From Castanea sativa (lineage: Eukaryota; Streptophyta; Magnoliopsida; Fagales; Fagaceae): a stretch of 64,000 nucleotides of DNA. Each line of letters starts with the position of its first letter. The first letter of the stretch is position 1. The DNA is taken from the NCBI RefSeq assembly GCF_040712315.1, contig NC_134016.1, forward strand, positions 20,386,390-20,450,389. Direction: 5' to 3'. Below the pieces are notes generated by a model, which searched no databases, was not told the DNA's origin, and was given only the letters and a program-made list of their open reading frames with translations. A program made the translations under genes and the position numbers. Shown here one piece after another: positions 45,308-58,481 of this stretch.

Positions 45308-47285
45308 TGTTGGAAAAATACATGGAAAATACGTGTTTGTATCTTATACAAAATACGCGCAGTGGAAAATTAATCGATATACTTCATTCGCAATTGATAA
45401 CATGTACTATGTAAGTTTTAGAATTTAAGAACAAGAAAGCGTACCTTGGTGCGGTGAAATTCAAAAACAAAGATTAGAAGTACTTGGGAACACTTTTAAT
45501 TTTCACTCCAATTCCACTTAATGCCCAAGAAGTGTGGTCTCTCAATCAGTTTCCAAAGAAAGAATAGGAGAGTGTCCAATATTAGGATTAGTGCCATTAA
45601 ATCCTATTGTATGATGTTATGTATGATATTATGTATGTCATTATGTATGATATGATGTATGACTTAATATTGTGATTGATAAATTTGTTTTATTATAATC
45701 TAAAATAATGGTAACATGAATATGAGACATTATCATATAGTCCATGAGATGCGTAGTATTTAATTTATGTGAAAAGTCACAGAAGATATAAATCACAAGT
45801 TCTTTGTAAACTCAGAATTGTAGTTCGTAGTCGGTGATGAAATTGGGCATTTCATCTGCGAAGACTATAACATATCAACTAAGATGATTTGTCTTGATCA
45901 TGGAAGTAGAGACTTCTAGTTGATGTGTTGATATTTTTAAGAGTTAAGACATATTGAACTGGACCTCTGTGAGATATATTATTCTCTTAATGACTGTCAA
46001 ATGAATAATAAATCTCACGACTTCTATTTACATAAACTCTTAATCCTGAGAGGATAATGGACTTGATTATGAAGTGTAGGTTACTTTGATATATCAGGAG
46101 TGAGATCTATCCTAACGATCAAAACCTCAGTATGTTGGGCAGCCACATTTAGTGTTGATGGAACATATATTCTCAAGATGGAATTCATAGTCTCTTAATG
46201 GAGATATAAAATATTCCCTTGAAATAAGTTTAATGGGTTCGGTTATTCAGAGAGTTAGGCCTAACCACTTTGGTAAAAAATTACTAAAGTATATATTTAT
46301 GAAATTGGATTTCATAAATATATGTTGAATAACTTTAAAGGATTAAACCGGGAAATCAAGGATAAGATGTAGTAATTTATAAAGTGGCAGTTTACATTTA
46401 TGACTTTGTATTACTACGAATATTTTATGAAGGGGTTGCATGTATTATAAAGTCTTGAGATATAATTTATAAATAAGGCTTAGAGTGCGACTATATTTAT
46501 ATAGTGGTATTAAATATAGTTATTGGTAACTTTGGACTTGTTAAGAGTTGACAGAAAAGCCCAAGGCCCATTAGAGCTAGTGTCTTATTGGTCCATTTCG
46601 GTCCCACTCCAAGCCACATAATAAAGCCCAATTGGAAAGGCTAGCCCAATTTGATAATCAGTTATAAGGAGAGAAACATATAGAATTTTAATATATGAAA
46701 AAGAGAGATATCATTGTGAAATGGTGTGTATGTGAGTGTTGGACACTCTCTCATTCTCCATTGAACAAAAACTCATTGAGAGACCACACATCTTGGGCGT
46801 TAGTGGAATTGGAGTGAAGATTGAAAGTGTTCTCTCGAGAACTTCTGATCTTTGATTTTGAAATTCACCGTACCAAGGTACACTCTCTTGATTCTATATT
46901 CTGAAACTTACATAGTGCATGTTATCAATTGCGAATGAAGTAGATCCGTTATTTTTCCGCTGCGTACATGTAAATTTCCATCATTCAACACTTACATACA
47001 AACCATTTCATACCTTGTATGTTCTTCATGAAAAACTTATGAAAAAAGACTTATAAAATTCCTTATATTTCTCTCCTTATATATAACTGATTATCTAATT
47101 GGGCTAGCCTTTTGAGCCATTCTAATTGGGCTATTGTGTGTGGCTTGGAGTGAGACCAAAAAGGACCAATAAGACACTAGCTCCAATGGGTCTTGGGCTT
47201 TTCTGTCAATTCTTCACAAGTCCAAACTTACCATTAACTATATTTAATACCACTATATAAATATAGTTGCACTTTAGGCCTTATC
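45308..47285 (-). repeat. Minus-strand copia-family LTR, truncated and split by another LTR
   Basis: 45308-45579 is the reverse complement of the 3' end of the 15294-24442 LTR family ('ctctcaatcag', 'cattccactccaattcc'-type words). The same LTR resumes at 46984 and runs to about 47285 ('attgggctagcc', 'gtgtgtggcttggag', 'ctataggcctta'-type). The plus-strand LTR 45580-46983 sits between. The part beyond 'aggccttat' (about 850 bp of the 5' side) is missing, replaced by gypsy sequence. Confidence 0.85.
45580..46983 (+). repeat. Solo LTR of the copia family, nested in an inverted LTR
   Basis: 1404 bp, from TATTAGGATTAGTGCC (family consensus TGTTAGGAT, so the second base is mutated) to TAAATTTCCATCA. 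Flanks TCCAA (45575-45579) and TTCAA (46984-46988) form a 5-bp target duplication with one change. No internal coding region or primer site follows, so it is a solo LTR left by LTR-LTR recombination. Confidence 0.88.
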
Positions 47286-47459
47286 TGATGAGAATCAACA
47301 AGCATTCAAGGATCCATTGCATGTTCCAGTTGGGCCTATTACAAGAACAAGATCAAGATCTAAGAAAATTAAAGAAGCACTTAATGGGCTGATTCAAGAG
47401 ATTTGGGCTAATTCTAACGCAGAACATTCCAAGCTTGGCTCAAAGGAAGATGAGGTGTA
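47286..47459 (+). pseudogene. C-terminal tail of a gypsy pol polyprotein
   Basis: Reads 'DENQQAFKDPLHVPVGPITR', then 'ARSRKIKEALNGLIQEIW' and stops at 47457. This is a typical C-terminal end of plant Ty3/gypsy polyproteins with the 'GP(I/V)TRAR' motif. Its upstream part is missing, cut at the junction with the inverted copia LTR. Confidence 0.8.
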
Positions 47460-48057
47460 AATCCAATTCATTGAGGGCTGATCCGGCTTAATTGAGAGTG
47501 ATTTATGGCGTGGATTAATGACTGATTGACTTTCCAGCTCTATATCAGTTAATGGAGATTTTTTCCTATTCTGGAGCTGCTATTTCAGATCAAATCTACC
47601 TGAATTTAGGGCTTTTATTATTTAGAACGTTTTTTAGCTATTTTCCTATTTTGGATCTGCTAATTTCAAACCAAATCAACTTTTATTTAGGGTTTTATTA
47701 TTTAGTACGTTTTTTATATTTTCTATTTTTCAGTCATGTCTTATAAATAGCATGCACTCATTGTAATAGAGGATTATTGAATAAAAATCAGTAAAGGTGA
47801 GGCTTTGCTCTTCTTTTGGTTCTGCAGGAACTGTGAACTTATCATGGATTCTTCCTTGTGGCATTCAAACTTTATACCTTCAGTTCGTGATTCATTTATA
47901 ATCACTGGGTCAAGGTCTATTACTTATACTTTTGGTTTGCGTTTCACTTATAAACGTTGGGTCAGGGTTCTATCAAAATCTGAATTTTAGCTTTCCTGGG
48001 CAAATATTCTAATATTGTTTGTTGGGTCTCAAAGCGTGTCGATTGAGGTTCGCATCA
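47460..48057 (+). repeat. Gypsy LTR following the pol tail
   Basis: After the pol stop, a sequence with 'cttataaatagcatg' (TATA-like, about 47739) and 'taataaaaatcag' runs to 'ggttcgcatca', directly followed by 'tttagtatcagagcatagg', a primer-binding-site-like motif. It is therefore an LTR; the exact start (about 47470-47520) is not fixed. Two near-repeats, 'ttttcctattctggagctgc' and 'ttttcctattttggatctgc', lie inside. Confidence 0.65.
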
Positions 48058-48058
48058 T

Positions 48059-50780
48059 TTAGTATCAGAGCATAGGTTCTAAAATCAGTTTTCTATCCCT
48101 TTATCTTTTGTTTCCTGTTATCATCCTACACCTTTTGTGTTCCTTATTCATCATTCTTTTTTTTTTTTTTGACATGCACTAGGTTAAAATCGTGCACCTA
48201 GCTCCCAAAAAAAAAAAAAAAAGTGAAAAAAAGAAATAAAAAAAGACATCAGAAAATAAATAGAAAAAAAAAATTGTTTGTAGTTTCAATTCTCTTAGAC
48301 CAAAATATTGTTTTCTTTTTCCTCTTCCTTGATTTAGTGTTTCTATCATATTTTCTTGCCGTTGTTATGGTGATTTGTTTGTTCTGCCACGCTATTGCAT
48401 GTAATTTGATCTAATTAATTAACTTGGGTAATTAATTAATTTGTAAGGGGCCAATTCATTTCAACCCAACACATAGTTGAAAAGAAATAATATTCACGAT
48501 GGCTTATACGGTCTCAAAAGATAAATGAATTCATGATGGCTTATAACCGCTATCTTGGTACATAGTCTCAAGAGATGAGATTAAAAGAGGCTTAATTATA
48601 TTATAAATTTCAATACTAGAAGACTTGAAAAAATAACCTGAACCATTTAGTAAGGGGGAGAATCTTTCTAAACTTAGAATTTAAAAATTTAGGGAACTGG
48701 AGATTTAGGAACTAATTTATGTGTGAAAACAAATCATGCCATATGAACACTATTTAGGAATTCCATCAAACTCTTGTGAGAAGCCAATAACAAATTTGGA
48801 AAAGACTTCTAGTTTGAATTCTTTCAAACTCAGGTTTATTTGCCTCCATCTAAAAGAACCTTTCTAATAAAGAATGCTTAATATCACTAAAATGAGACAA
48901 CATATGCTATATATTGATTACTATCTTAGGCATTAAGCTAATCAGTGCTTTCAATATCAAAAACTTAGCAATCTCAATTTTCAAAGAGAAACAAATACTT
49001 ATCCCAATGAAGACAAACAAATACTAATCACCCTAATGTCAGTTAATTATTGTTGGGTTCTATTTGTTGTTATATTTCAAACTTAACCCCACACCCTCAG
49101 CACAACCAAACCCATGAAATTTATCCTACAATTTGACATAAAATTATGTTTTAATAGCATCCAGTCATTCATTGTATATTAATAATTGATGAAAATTTTT
49201 AAATAATAATAATTTATAGCAATACCTGTAAACTCCTTCAACAAAATCATCGAGCAAGTCCAATTGCTTCCACTAATAATACTGAATAGAGCCTACAAAA
49301 CTGTATAGAAACACATAAAAGAACTGAATAGAATTTATAAGCCAACAAATAACCAAAAAATAAAAATAAAAATAAATCTATCTCTACCTTTCAATAGCAA
49401 CCATCATAAAAGGATTGAAGAAAAAATAATTAAAAGTAAACTACAATAGTAGGTAGTCAATTGAACGAATTAAACCCTAAAAAAAGTATGCAACATGTAT
49501 TCCTCCTCCTCCTCATTCATAAATGGATTGCTTCTATGTTCACGTCCAATTAATTACATGTCCCAGCCAACAACAAGATTGATTTCTAATAGACAATCAC
49601 TTTTAAGTGAATGCGTTAACACCACTCACAATTTTACATGAAATTTATATCAAGACCTGTAAGCTCTTTCAACAAAACCTGAAATTTATCAAAATTCATC
49701 ATTTACCACTATAATTTGACGCAAGAAGGTCACTCCTAAAGATAAATGATTTTTAAACATCATAACATAATGAAAATGATAAATGTAAGAGTCTATATAA
49801 TAACACAGCAATGTAATGAAAACGACAGTGAAAACCATGAATCAAATTTTAAAGTAAATTTACATATGGTTTATCATATTTGTGGTTTTCTTACTAAGTC
49901 TTAGTGATACCCATTGAGAAGCTTCAAACATGGCCAAAAATAAAATTATAAATTAAAAAAAATCCTTTTACAAACCTTTTTTCTTAAAAATATATAGATA
50001 ATAGGTCATACAATATCAATTGATTTGTGGTAAATTATGATGAAATAAGCTTCAAGGCCCCAATATTTATAATTCACTTAAGTCTGAAAGTAAATTCCCA
50101 AAGTCATAATCTATTTAATCTAAAGACAACCACACAAAAATACATGTAAACACTAATAGTTCTATATAAACAAAATTAAAACTTAAAGAAATAAAAATTG
50201 AAAGAAGAAGAAGAAGAATAAGAAATATTAGAAGAATTTATTACCCCAAAATTCTCCTCTGCAAATTCATGTTGTCTTTCCTAGCATGCCTTTTGTTTTT
50301 GCACATCCTTTACAAAACTCACTCTAACTTGAAACACCTAAGCAATGCCAACCAAAATGAAAATATCGCCCATTGAAAAGCCATAAAAGAGTCAAACTTT
50401 ACACATATAAATAGAGAAAAAAGACAAACTTTATAGACATATACACATATACATGGAGAAAGATAGAGACCTTGCAGGTAATGTAGATATCAATGGCTTG
50501 AATTGAAAATTGAAAGGGGTTGTACAAAGGTCTGAAATAGGTGGACAACCTAGGTGCTTTGGTTGGGATATTGAACAGTATTACCGCTACAGTGGGAAGA
50601 ATCAGCAAAAAAACATCAAGGTATAAGACTCATCATATTCTAACAATTATGAAAATCCTTGTAGTAAACAAAACAAATACCATGTTGTATTGGCAAGAAA
50701 AAAAAAACAATAAATAATCCAAACAAAAATAAAGGAATTTCATAGCAACATATGTTGATACCGAGAGGCATCTCCACTTG
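48059..50780. other. AT-rich region without recognised genes
   Basis: It begins with a primer-site-like 'tagtatcagagc' and probably a short piece of gypsy leader. Poly-T/poly-A blocks lie at 48160-48245. From about 48450 on I see only AT-rich intergenic sequence, a 'cctcctcctcc' run at 49502 and a 'gaagaagaagaag' run at 50204. No reading frame is convincing. Confidence 0.45.
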
Positions 50781-50789
50781 ACACCTATG

Positions 50790-52284
50790 AGACCTTGTTT
50801 GGATGTAACCATTTGGGAGGCATCTCAAGATGTCGGGTTTCTTCGTGTGTACCCTTCCCTTTTCCGCTCCATGCAATGCTATGCTTACCATGCTTGTTTG
50901 TGCCACCCGTTGGCTTTCTACGCATCTTTACACGCTTGCTTACATGTCCATGCATGAGTTTTTGCTTGCTAGTATGTCATCCATGCTTCAACACAATGAA
51001 GTTATGGCATTCGATCCAAACCTTCATTTGTCCCTCACGGACACCACCTTTTTGTTTGCTTCCTTGCTTTTTTTGCCTTTTAGTTTGTTGGCTTATCTTG
51101 TTGCTTGTCATGCCTCCTGCCATATGCTATGCTTGCTTCGCTTGTATGCCTATTTGCTTTATTCCCACTATGCATTATCTATGCATATATTCCTTCCATT
51201 GCTTGTCTGCTGGTTTCTTGTCTTTGCCTTTGTATGTACACACATGGAGCGAGGACACATGGAACTAGGGCACAGTCTCCCAAGAGTGAGCAAAAAGGGC
51301 GAGGATGTGAGCATGTAGATATAAGCCAAGCGGTTATGTTTAGTAGATTTAGGGGTCTAGCTTCTCCCATTTGGTTATGTACTCTTTTAAACCCCCTTCC
51401 TTCCTCTTTCATTTCTCTCTTAGATGGGTTGTATTAGGTATATCATGCCATGTACCATTCGTCCTCATCTATAGAGTATGGCGACTCCTGTTTATTTTCC
51501 TGCACCTATATTTTAGGCCATGCTCTAGGGATGTAGACATTTACTTTCCTGTCTTATGTGCTTGCATTGTGCAAGATGTATGTATATATATACCTGCTCA
51601 CCCCTTCCGGTGTGATTGTCACAGTCCATGTCACCTAAGGTAAGGTAACATGTCGCTGAATTTTCGCCGTGGAAATTTGGTACTTTGCCCGAATGCCTTA
51701 GGAAAGCATGGATTGGGAACACACCCATTTAAAAACCAAACCTTAAAGCCCCCCATGCATGAAAAGCCCTGAAAGCCAATGCCAAAATCATGTTTTTACT
51801 GCCAATCTCCAAAAATTAAGGTTTTATCAAAACAAAGGACTGTTCGACAGGCATTGTGGGGTGCCTAACATCTTCCCCACACGTAACCAAACTTTCGGAC
51901 TCAAGAATCAAGATTTTTTTTTCCATCCATATTAGACTAGGAAAAATGACTTTTTTCTTAGCTTAGGATTTGTAATAAAATCAACTAGAAATAGGTGATC
52001 AATCACACCTTACAAAAACCCAATGATTGGTGGCGACTTCACTTACTTTTGGTAATTCCCTTAAAATTTGGCCAAAATTCCTGCCAGACCTCCAAAGGTA
52101 GACAAATACCTTCGTCCACCGAGAGAGAGAGAGCACCTAAAGCTCCGTGCGAACCTCGCACCATCATTTCAAGAGGGGCCTCCAATGGGCCCCGCGCGTG
52201 CAGGAGTGTTGCCACGACGGGTGGTTGAACGAAGGCCTAACGACGGTTTTTTTCTGGCTATTCGAGGCTTGGGAGTCAATAGAC
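50790..52284 (+). repeat. Probable 5' LTR of the second Tat/Ogre-like gypsy element
   Basis: The right boundary is set by the primer site at 52285. The phrase 'ggcattgtggggtgcctaacatcttccccacacgtaac' region (about 51850-51890) is typical of Tat/Ogre LTRs. Long pyrimidine-rich coding-like stretches (50795-51437) are not recognised proteins. The left boundary is a guess; the matching 3' LTR lies outside the window. Confidence 0.55.
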
Positions 52285-52302
52285 TGGTGACTCCACTGGG
52301 GA
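52285..52302 (+). promoter_or_regulatory. Primer binding site, tRNA-Arg type
   Basis: TGGTGACTCCACTGGGGA resembles the TGGCGACTC.GCTGGGGA primer site of plant Ogre/Tat elements, which pair with tRNA-Arg. Confidence 0.75.
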
Positions 52303-52612
52303 ATACATGAGAGTTTAGCCTTTAAAGCTTTTGATAAAACCATAATCTTTGGACATTGACTTTAAAAAACAGAGAAATTGGCATTGGTCTTCGGGGCTTT
52401 CCTTTTGAAAAAGGGCTTCTACTATGTCCTAGTAGAATTTTTTCAAAAGAGCAAAAAAATATTTTTCCAAAATCCTTTTCCCAAAAAGGGTGGCTTTGAG
52501 GTATTTTCACATGGGGATTTACCGCTTTCCTTACATGCTTTACTGTTTTCCTTCACATGCAAACATAGGGTAGCAAAATTTAATTTCTGCTACTCCTTTA
52601 TCTTTTTTCATA

Positions 52613-52668
<56 letters not shown>

Positions 52669-54008
52669 GTTTGGAAAAAGTCTTTCCCCTTCATTAAGGA
52701 CTGCATGACATATACACCCTTTTTGAGCCGAACTCGAGCTCCGCACTGCTAGCGTAGTCACATCTCTTTTGGGATTTCATCACCCTATTTGCAGATGCCT
52801 AGACACAAACATCGGCAGCGTTACTCGTAGTTAGATCTGGGGCTGACTTTGTAGGCACTTCTAGGTCCATGGGTAGACAAGAGTAGCTGAAAAGGCCCCC
52901 TCGATCCTTCCTGCCCCACAACTTCCATGAAGGGAGGGGTATGGCAATTGAGTCCCACTAGGCTAGGAACAACCTACCAGTTAAGCCTTTGCATATAGTT
53001 GGCCTAGTTATGTCAAACCTGTAAGGACTAGATTAAGCCCAAAGCCCATATGGACTATGAAAAGCCCAAAGAGTGAACATCCAAGCCTAGGAGAGGATAC
53101 CCTTATAGGACTAGAGGTCAGGGGAAAGTGTCTTGTAATAGGTGCGCCCTTTTTGCTTGCACTAAAGAAATAGTGCTCTACTCTAGGTTCTTTCTATCCT
53201 GCTTGCACAACATCCATGATTGAAACACTAGGAAAAGCAATCCCGTTGCTTATGCATGCTAGATCATACCCTATCCTTAAGGGTTTACAACCCTACAAGG
53301 GCATTCATGTATACACTAAATGGTTCTGTCACCTAATCATGCAAAGATAAAATCCGTGGCAAGTAACCAAAACTCCCCAGGAGGAGATGCTGCCAAAAAG
53401 TTGTCTAGAATCCCAAGACATCATGAGTTCAAGAATTCTCCCAAGAGAGATTCAAATCATCAAAGAGATTTAAACTGCCAAGAGTTCCAAAATGCCAAGA
53501 TGTCAAAATTGCTAAGGGTTCTAGATGTCAAGAATTCAAGGGCTCCCCCAATAGATCCAAAGGTCCAAGAGATCCATGCTGTCCAAGTTGCTAAGGGATC
53601 CAAGTGTCCTAGAGCTTCCCTGAGAAGTCCACATTGTCGAAAGCTGAGCTTTTCCTTGTAATTGCATTTCCTTGTATTGTAAAATGCCAATTGTTGGAGT
53701 CAATGAACCCAACATTGTAAAAGCAAACATTGTAAAAGCAAACATTGTAAAAGCATGTAATCAAAAAAGGGCTTATCCCACATTGTCCAACACGTAATGA
53801 AAGTTTCAGTTACTTACCAGTCTTGTGCATTAATCTCGCATCATAGTAGAAACTCTCCATGATAAATATCCGATCAAGGGTGCAAAGCCACATTTTTCTG
53901 AAAATGGTAGGTGCATGTTAAATAGCAGGGGTGTAAACTAACTTAATTTTGTTGTTGTGTTTCCACATTGTCGAATGCACCTTGATTCTTTCTTCTCCTA
54001 TTCCTTCT
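52303..54008. other. Leader of the second Tat element with simple repeats
   Basis: Contains a (TA)n run (about 52617-52663), a stretch of repeated 'ccaagag' and 'gatcca' words (53340-53630) and a 14-bp tandem 'aacattgtaaaagc' in three copies (about 53711-53755). No recognised protein. Confidence 0.55.
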
Positions 54009-54013
54009 CAGGA

Positions 54014-55760
54014 TTGAAAGATTGCTAAAAAGAAACAGTCTAAGCTACTGCCACGACGTGATCCCATCGGTACTAGGTCTCGCACAAGAGAGATGTCTAT
54101 TAGTGGTACTTCTCCCCATGAGGAAAATGCTCAAGAAATTACTCTTTTGAAAGAGCCAATGTTAGAAGTGATGCATATGTTGCAACAACTGGTTGTAGGA
54201 GGAGGACAAAACTCCTCTGGTCATAGTTAGCGAGGTCCTCAAACCGAGAACAAAAATTAGCCCCCATTAGGACGGGATCAGGGCCACAACACACCGCCCC
54301 AGGGCAATGACCAAGAAACAGATCATTCTAACGATAAGAACCCCGAATCTTGGATTGGCCAAGTGGAAACTCTAGCTGAGAAGCTTCGTATCATGGAGGC
54401 TCTAGTGCCCATGGAAGTGTTGATCTAGACAATCTGACCAACTTCCCTTAGGTCATTATGCCTCCCAAGTTCAAGGCACCAGAGTTCGCAAGTATGATGG
54501 TATTGGAGACCTTTGTGCTGCGCATGTTTTGTAGGAAGATGGCTCCCTATGGGGATAATCACCTTCTACTTTGCCAGATTTTTCCTGATAGTTTGACTGA
54601 CCCTTACGGCCACATGGTATGTGAGATTGGAAAAGACCTCTAGCTAGAGGGAAGTGGCCAACTCTTTCTTGGAATACTACCGATTCAACACTGAGATAGC
54701 TCCCGACCACACAGTCCTTATGAGAACAGAGATGAAGAGTGGGGAATCTTTCCAAGAATATGCCCAATGGTGGTGTGAGCTAGCTACACAAGTGCAACCC
54801 CCCCTGCCCCCCATATTGGAAAATGAGATGACCAAATGGTTCATTGACAACCTCAAGCCTCTTTACTATAAGAAACTGATCAGCACCCAAGTCACTCATT
54901 TTGCTAGCCTCATCCTTATCAGGGAGCGTATTGACAAGGGTATTAGGAGCAAAAAGATAGTGGAGCCGAATCCTTGAGTTTCATAGTTGAATAACAAGTT
55001 AAGAAAATGACCGACCACAAGACAAAGGAAGCCAATATGCACATGGTTGAAAATGCATCAGAAAGGCCTAGGGGTATTACTTTAGCTTATGCAACCCCAG
55101 CTGCTAGACTTTATCAGCAACATGCTCAGTCTACTTAAGCACCTAACCGAGCCTTTAATTAGAAGGGGAGGCCAGACCCACCTCGTCCCTTTAGGAGAGA
55201 AAACCGAAAGTCCACTCAGTTGCCTATGCCTATGGCAAATCTCTATGCTTACTTGCTGGAAAGGAAGCTAGTGGGCCCGATGTTTTCCAGGCCCAGAGAA
55301 GGCCCTCCATCACTTGGCTTTGATCTGTCCAAGAAGTGTGAACACCATTTTAGGGCCGAAGGGCATACTCTGGAAGAATGTTACCACTTGAAAGACTGTA
55401 TCTAGGATCTCATTGATAATAAGTTGATATAGTTTGATAATGCAGCCGCTTTAAACATCATCTCCAACCCTTTGCCTCCCCATCAGGAAAGGAACGTAAA
55501 TGCCATCATCACAGTGGAAGAAAGGGTCCCAGATTTCTCCTCACCGTCACTCCTATGGAAGGCCATGCTTCAAGCCTTGATCCAAGAGAGTCACCTTGAT
55601 CTTAAGGGTATAGGAACCCCAAGATTTGATTAGGGACTCTGCTCATTTTGTGATAGTGGAGACAGGCACACCCTGTTTGATTGTAAAGTTCTCTGAGCAC
55701 AGGTTCAAAGCCTAGCTGACTGCGGTATTATCTGGATCGAAAGAGAAATTGTATGAAAAG
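54014..55760 (+). pseudogene. Gag of the second Tat element, broken
   Basis: Starts near 54014 ('KKKQSKLLPRRDPIGTRSRT', 'LEVMHMLQQLV'), then 'MPPKFKAPEF' (54458), 'WREVANSFLEYYRFN'-type core in frame 54654-54977 ('MRTEMKSGESFQEYAQWW', 'MTKWFIDNLKPLYYKKLI') and 'CEHHFRAEGHTLEECYHLKD' (55337-55400), the conserved His/Cys motif of Tat gag. Stops at 54228, 54427, 54975 and 55136 among others. Confidence 0.85.
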
Positions 55761-56689
55761 GTGATTGCATAGTAGGCAGCCTATGTCCTTTAGCTACCCA
55801 GTTAGGAACTAGCTGCAATGGTATATTAGTTGGGTAAGAAAAGATTGGGATGAATATCTACAAAAACGCCTTAGTAAGGTTACTTCAGTGCCTCCCTCTT
55901 CAGTAGTCATCGAGGAGATCATAGAATTACCTGCGGATTCAGAGTCATCAAATTCAGGAAAAGGGCAAGCCCCCTTCAGCCATTGAGGGATTCACTCCTC
56001 TAGCTCTTGCATTGCCTGCGGTTGCAGGGCCAACTTTATCATTAGTTCAGGAGGAAACCGTTATTGTTCCCATTATTCGAGGTTTCAATCCTTTTGTCCT
56101 GCCAAAGCCTGCCTCAAGAATCTTTGGGGTATTCGGCCCAAAAGCCCTTGAAGCCATTCTACCTAGTCTGGTGGTCATTAATCCGAAGATGTTCTCCATA
56201 GCGCCCAATTTGCAAACTCAAGAGGGCGTTATCATTTGCATGCCGAAGCCATTCCCTTACGAAGATAGCCATCATGCCCCCTAGAAATACGATGTGTCTT
56301 TGATCTCCACTCGAACCGAAAAAAGAAAAGGTCTGCTTCAATATCTCTTTAGGTCTATCTAGGCTTACTAGGAGTGGTTGCTGCTATACTCCTAAAGAGC
56401 TAGAAAATAGAAGGAAAGAGATTGGTAAGGGTACAGCCGAACCCGTCAGGAATAGGGTCACAACCAAAGAAACCGAAGAATTCTTGAAAATGATCAGAAA
56501 CATAGAATACAGTGTGATTTAGCAACTAAACAAGTTGCAAGCTCAAATTTCTATCCTGGCGCTACTGCTGTCCTTTGATGTCCACTATGAGGCTCTCTTG
56601 AAAGTCTTGAAAGAAACACGTGTTCCTATAAGCGTCACAGAATCTTCCTTTGAGGGAATTGTCTTAACAGTGCTGGCCACTAACCAGAT

Positions 56690-56810
56690 TTCCTTTGCCC
56701 ATGCACATTACGGTAAAGTGTGAAGATATGATCGTCTCCAGGGTACTAATTTACAATGGATCAGCCCTGAATGTGTTGCCTGATGTCTACAATAAAGTGC
56801 TTGAATGTGG
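56690..56810 (+). pseudogene. Aspartic protease site of the second Tat element, catalytic Asp lost
   Basis: Reads 'VLIYNGSALNVLP' at about 56738-56776 where the family has 'VLIDNGSALNVLP'. The catalytic Asp is Tyr. The surrounding frame is shifted (stop at 56720). Confidence 0.8.
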
Positions 56811-58481
56811 ATGCCTCTCTTATCCGCCCTACCACCATGATCATTAGAGCCTTTGATGGCTTAAGAAGTGTAAGGTAAGATTGAGTTAACAATTGGAATT
56901 GGCCCCAGGTTTTTCATGGTCAGCTTCCAAGTCATCAAGGTGGATTCCCCATACAATACGCTCTTAGGGAGACCTTGGCTACACGGCGCGGGCGCGGTTG
57001 CTTCTACCCTTCACTAGAGGCTCAAGTTCCCCTCTGAGGACCAGATGATCACTATTACGGATGAAGAGCCCCTAACCATCTTCAAGAAGACTTCTATCCC
57101 CTACATTGGTGCTAATGCCTTTCTAGAGGTAGTTTTCCACAATTTTGAGCTAGTCTTCATGATTTATAGATATTTAGAACTCGAGTCAGTATGGCCCTCC
57201 GTTATTTTAATAGGTGCCAAGGAGATGCTTAAATTTGGCTATCAGATAGGCCGAGCCCTCGGTGCAGTAGGACATGGGAAGGCTTCTTTGATTGAACTCC
57301 CAAACAATAAAGGAGGATTCGGTCTAAGCTACGACCCCTCCGATGAAGAAATTTTCTAGGCTTCTAGAGGAAAGAAAAGGAAGTGCAATGGCCAAGGGAT
57401 GTCCATTCCCCATTAGGGTCACTTTTCTGGCTCCGACCGAGGTCATCAGATCAAAAATGACACATGAATCATGCAAGGAATCAGATCTAGCTTGTCTCAT
57501 CGCTTGTGTCTTGAAGAATTCGCAGTGAATGCCATCATATCCCCGGGGATGATTTGACTTCTACCATTAGGCCTTGTGTGCTAGGTGAGATAGTAGGCCA
57601 TTGGACCATCGAGCCCTGCTTTGTGGTTGCACCGGCTGAGTAAGAAGTATTCCATCATTGTGTGGTTGGGTCCTCCAATTGCCCGAAAGAGTTGGAATAG
57701 CATATCTAGTTTGTTTTGCATGTTTATTTCCTATTTTCTGCATTCCTTGTTTGCATTTCCCCAGTTTATTTCCCAAAAAGAAAAAACATTTCCCTTTTTA
57801 TCATTATCAGGCATGAACTTTGTTATCCCCTGTCTATAACCCGTTAATGAAAATTATCCAGCGTATTATTCAGGAAATCCTTGCATCTATCTCTTTCTTT
57901 GCTTTCCTATGAATATGTGTGTGCAAATTATCGTATGTTTCTCTATATATGTTCCGTTCTATAGGATCTATTCTGACTCCCAAGCGGGTACATTGTCCTG
58001 TTGCCATAATGAGGATATTGATGACATGAATGTGACAATAGAGTTGGATCATGATGTTGAAGAATTAGAGGAAATTTTGAGTTTGCCTCATGATATTTTG
58101 GAAGCTCTAAACAGAGAAAATGAGGGGTCCAAGCTCAACATAGAAGAAACTGAAGTGGTTAACCTTGCCGACGAAGGTGAGAATGAAAAACCCGTCAAGA
58201 TTGGGGTGAACTTTCCTAAAGACATGAAGCCTGAGCTCATAGCGCTACTCAAAGAGTTCAAATAGATATTTACTTGGTCCTATTAAGATATGCCAGGGTT
58301 GGATACTAAGATTGTTGTGCATAGAATTCTGGTTAAGCCAGGATACCCTCCAGTGCAGCAAGCTCTTCGAAGGATGAAATCTGAGATCATTTTAAAGATT
58401 AAGGAGGAAGTAGAAAAGTAGTTGAAAGCTAGTTTCCTTACCGCAATAACCTACTCAGATTAGGTCACCAACATTGTTCCC

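Noticed and set aside
50795..51437. Overlapping Cys- and Leu-rich open frames (157, 162 and 110 codons)
   Set aside because: All three frames are open at once in a pyrimidine-rich stretch of a probable LTR; no family recognised and no codon signal favouring one frame.
52378..52752. 124-codon frame including Tyr-Ile repeats
   Set aside because: The Tyr-Ile run is a translated (TA)n microsatellite; not a gene.
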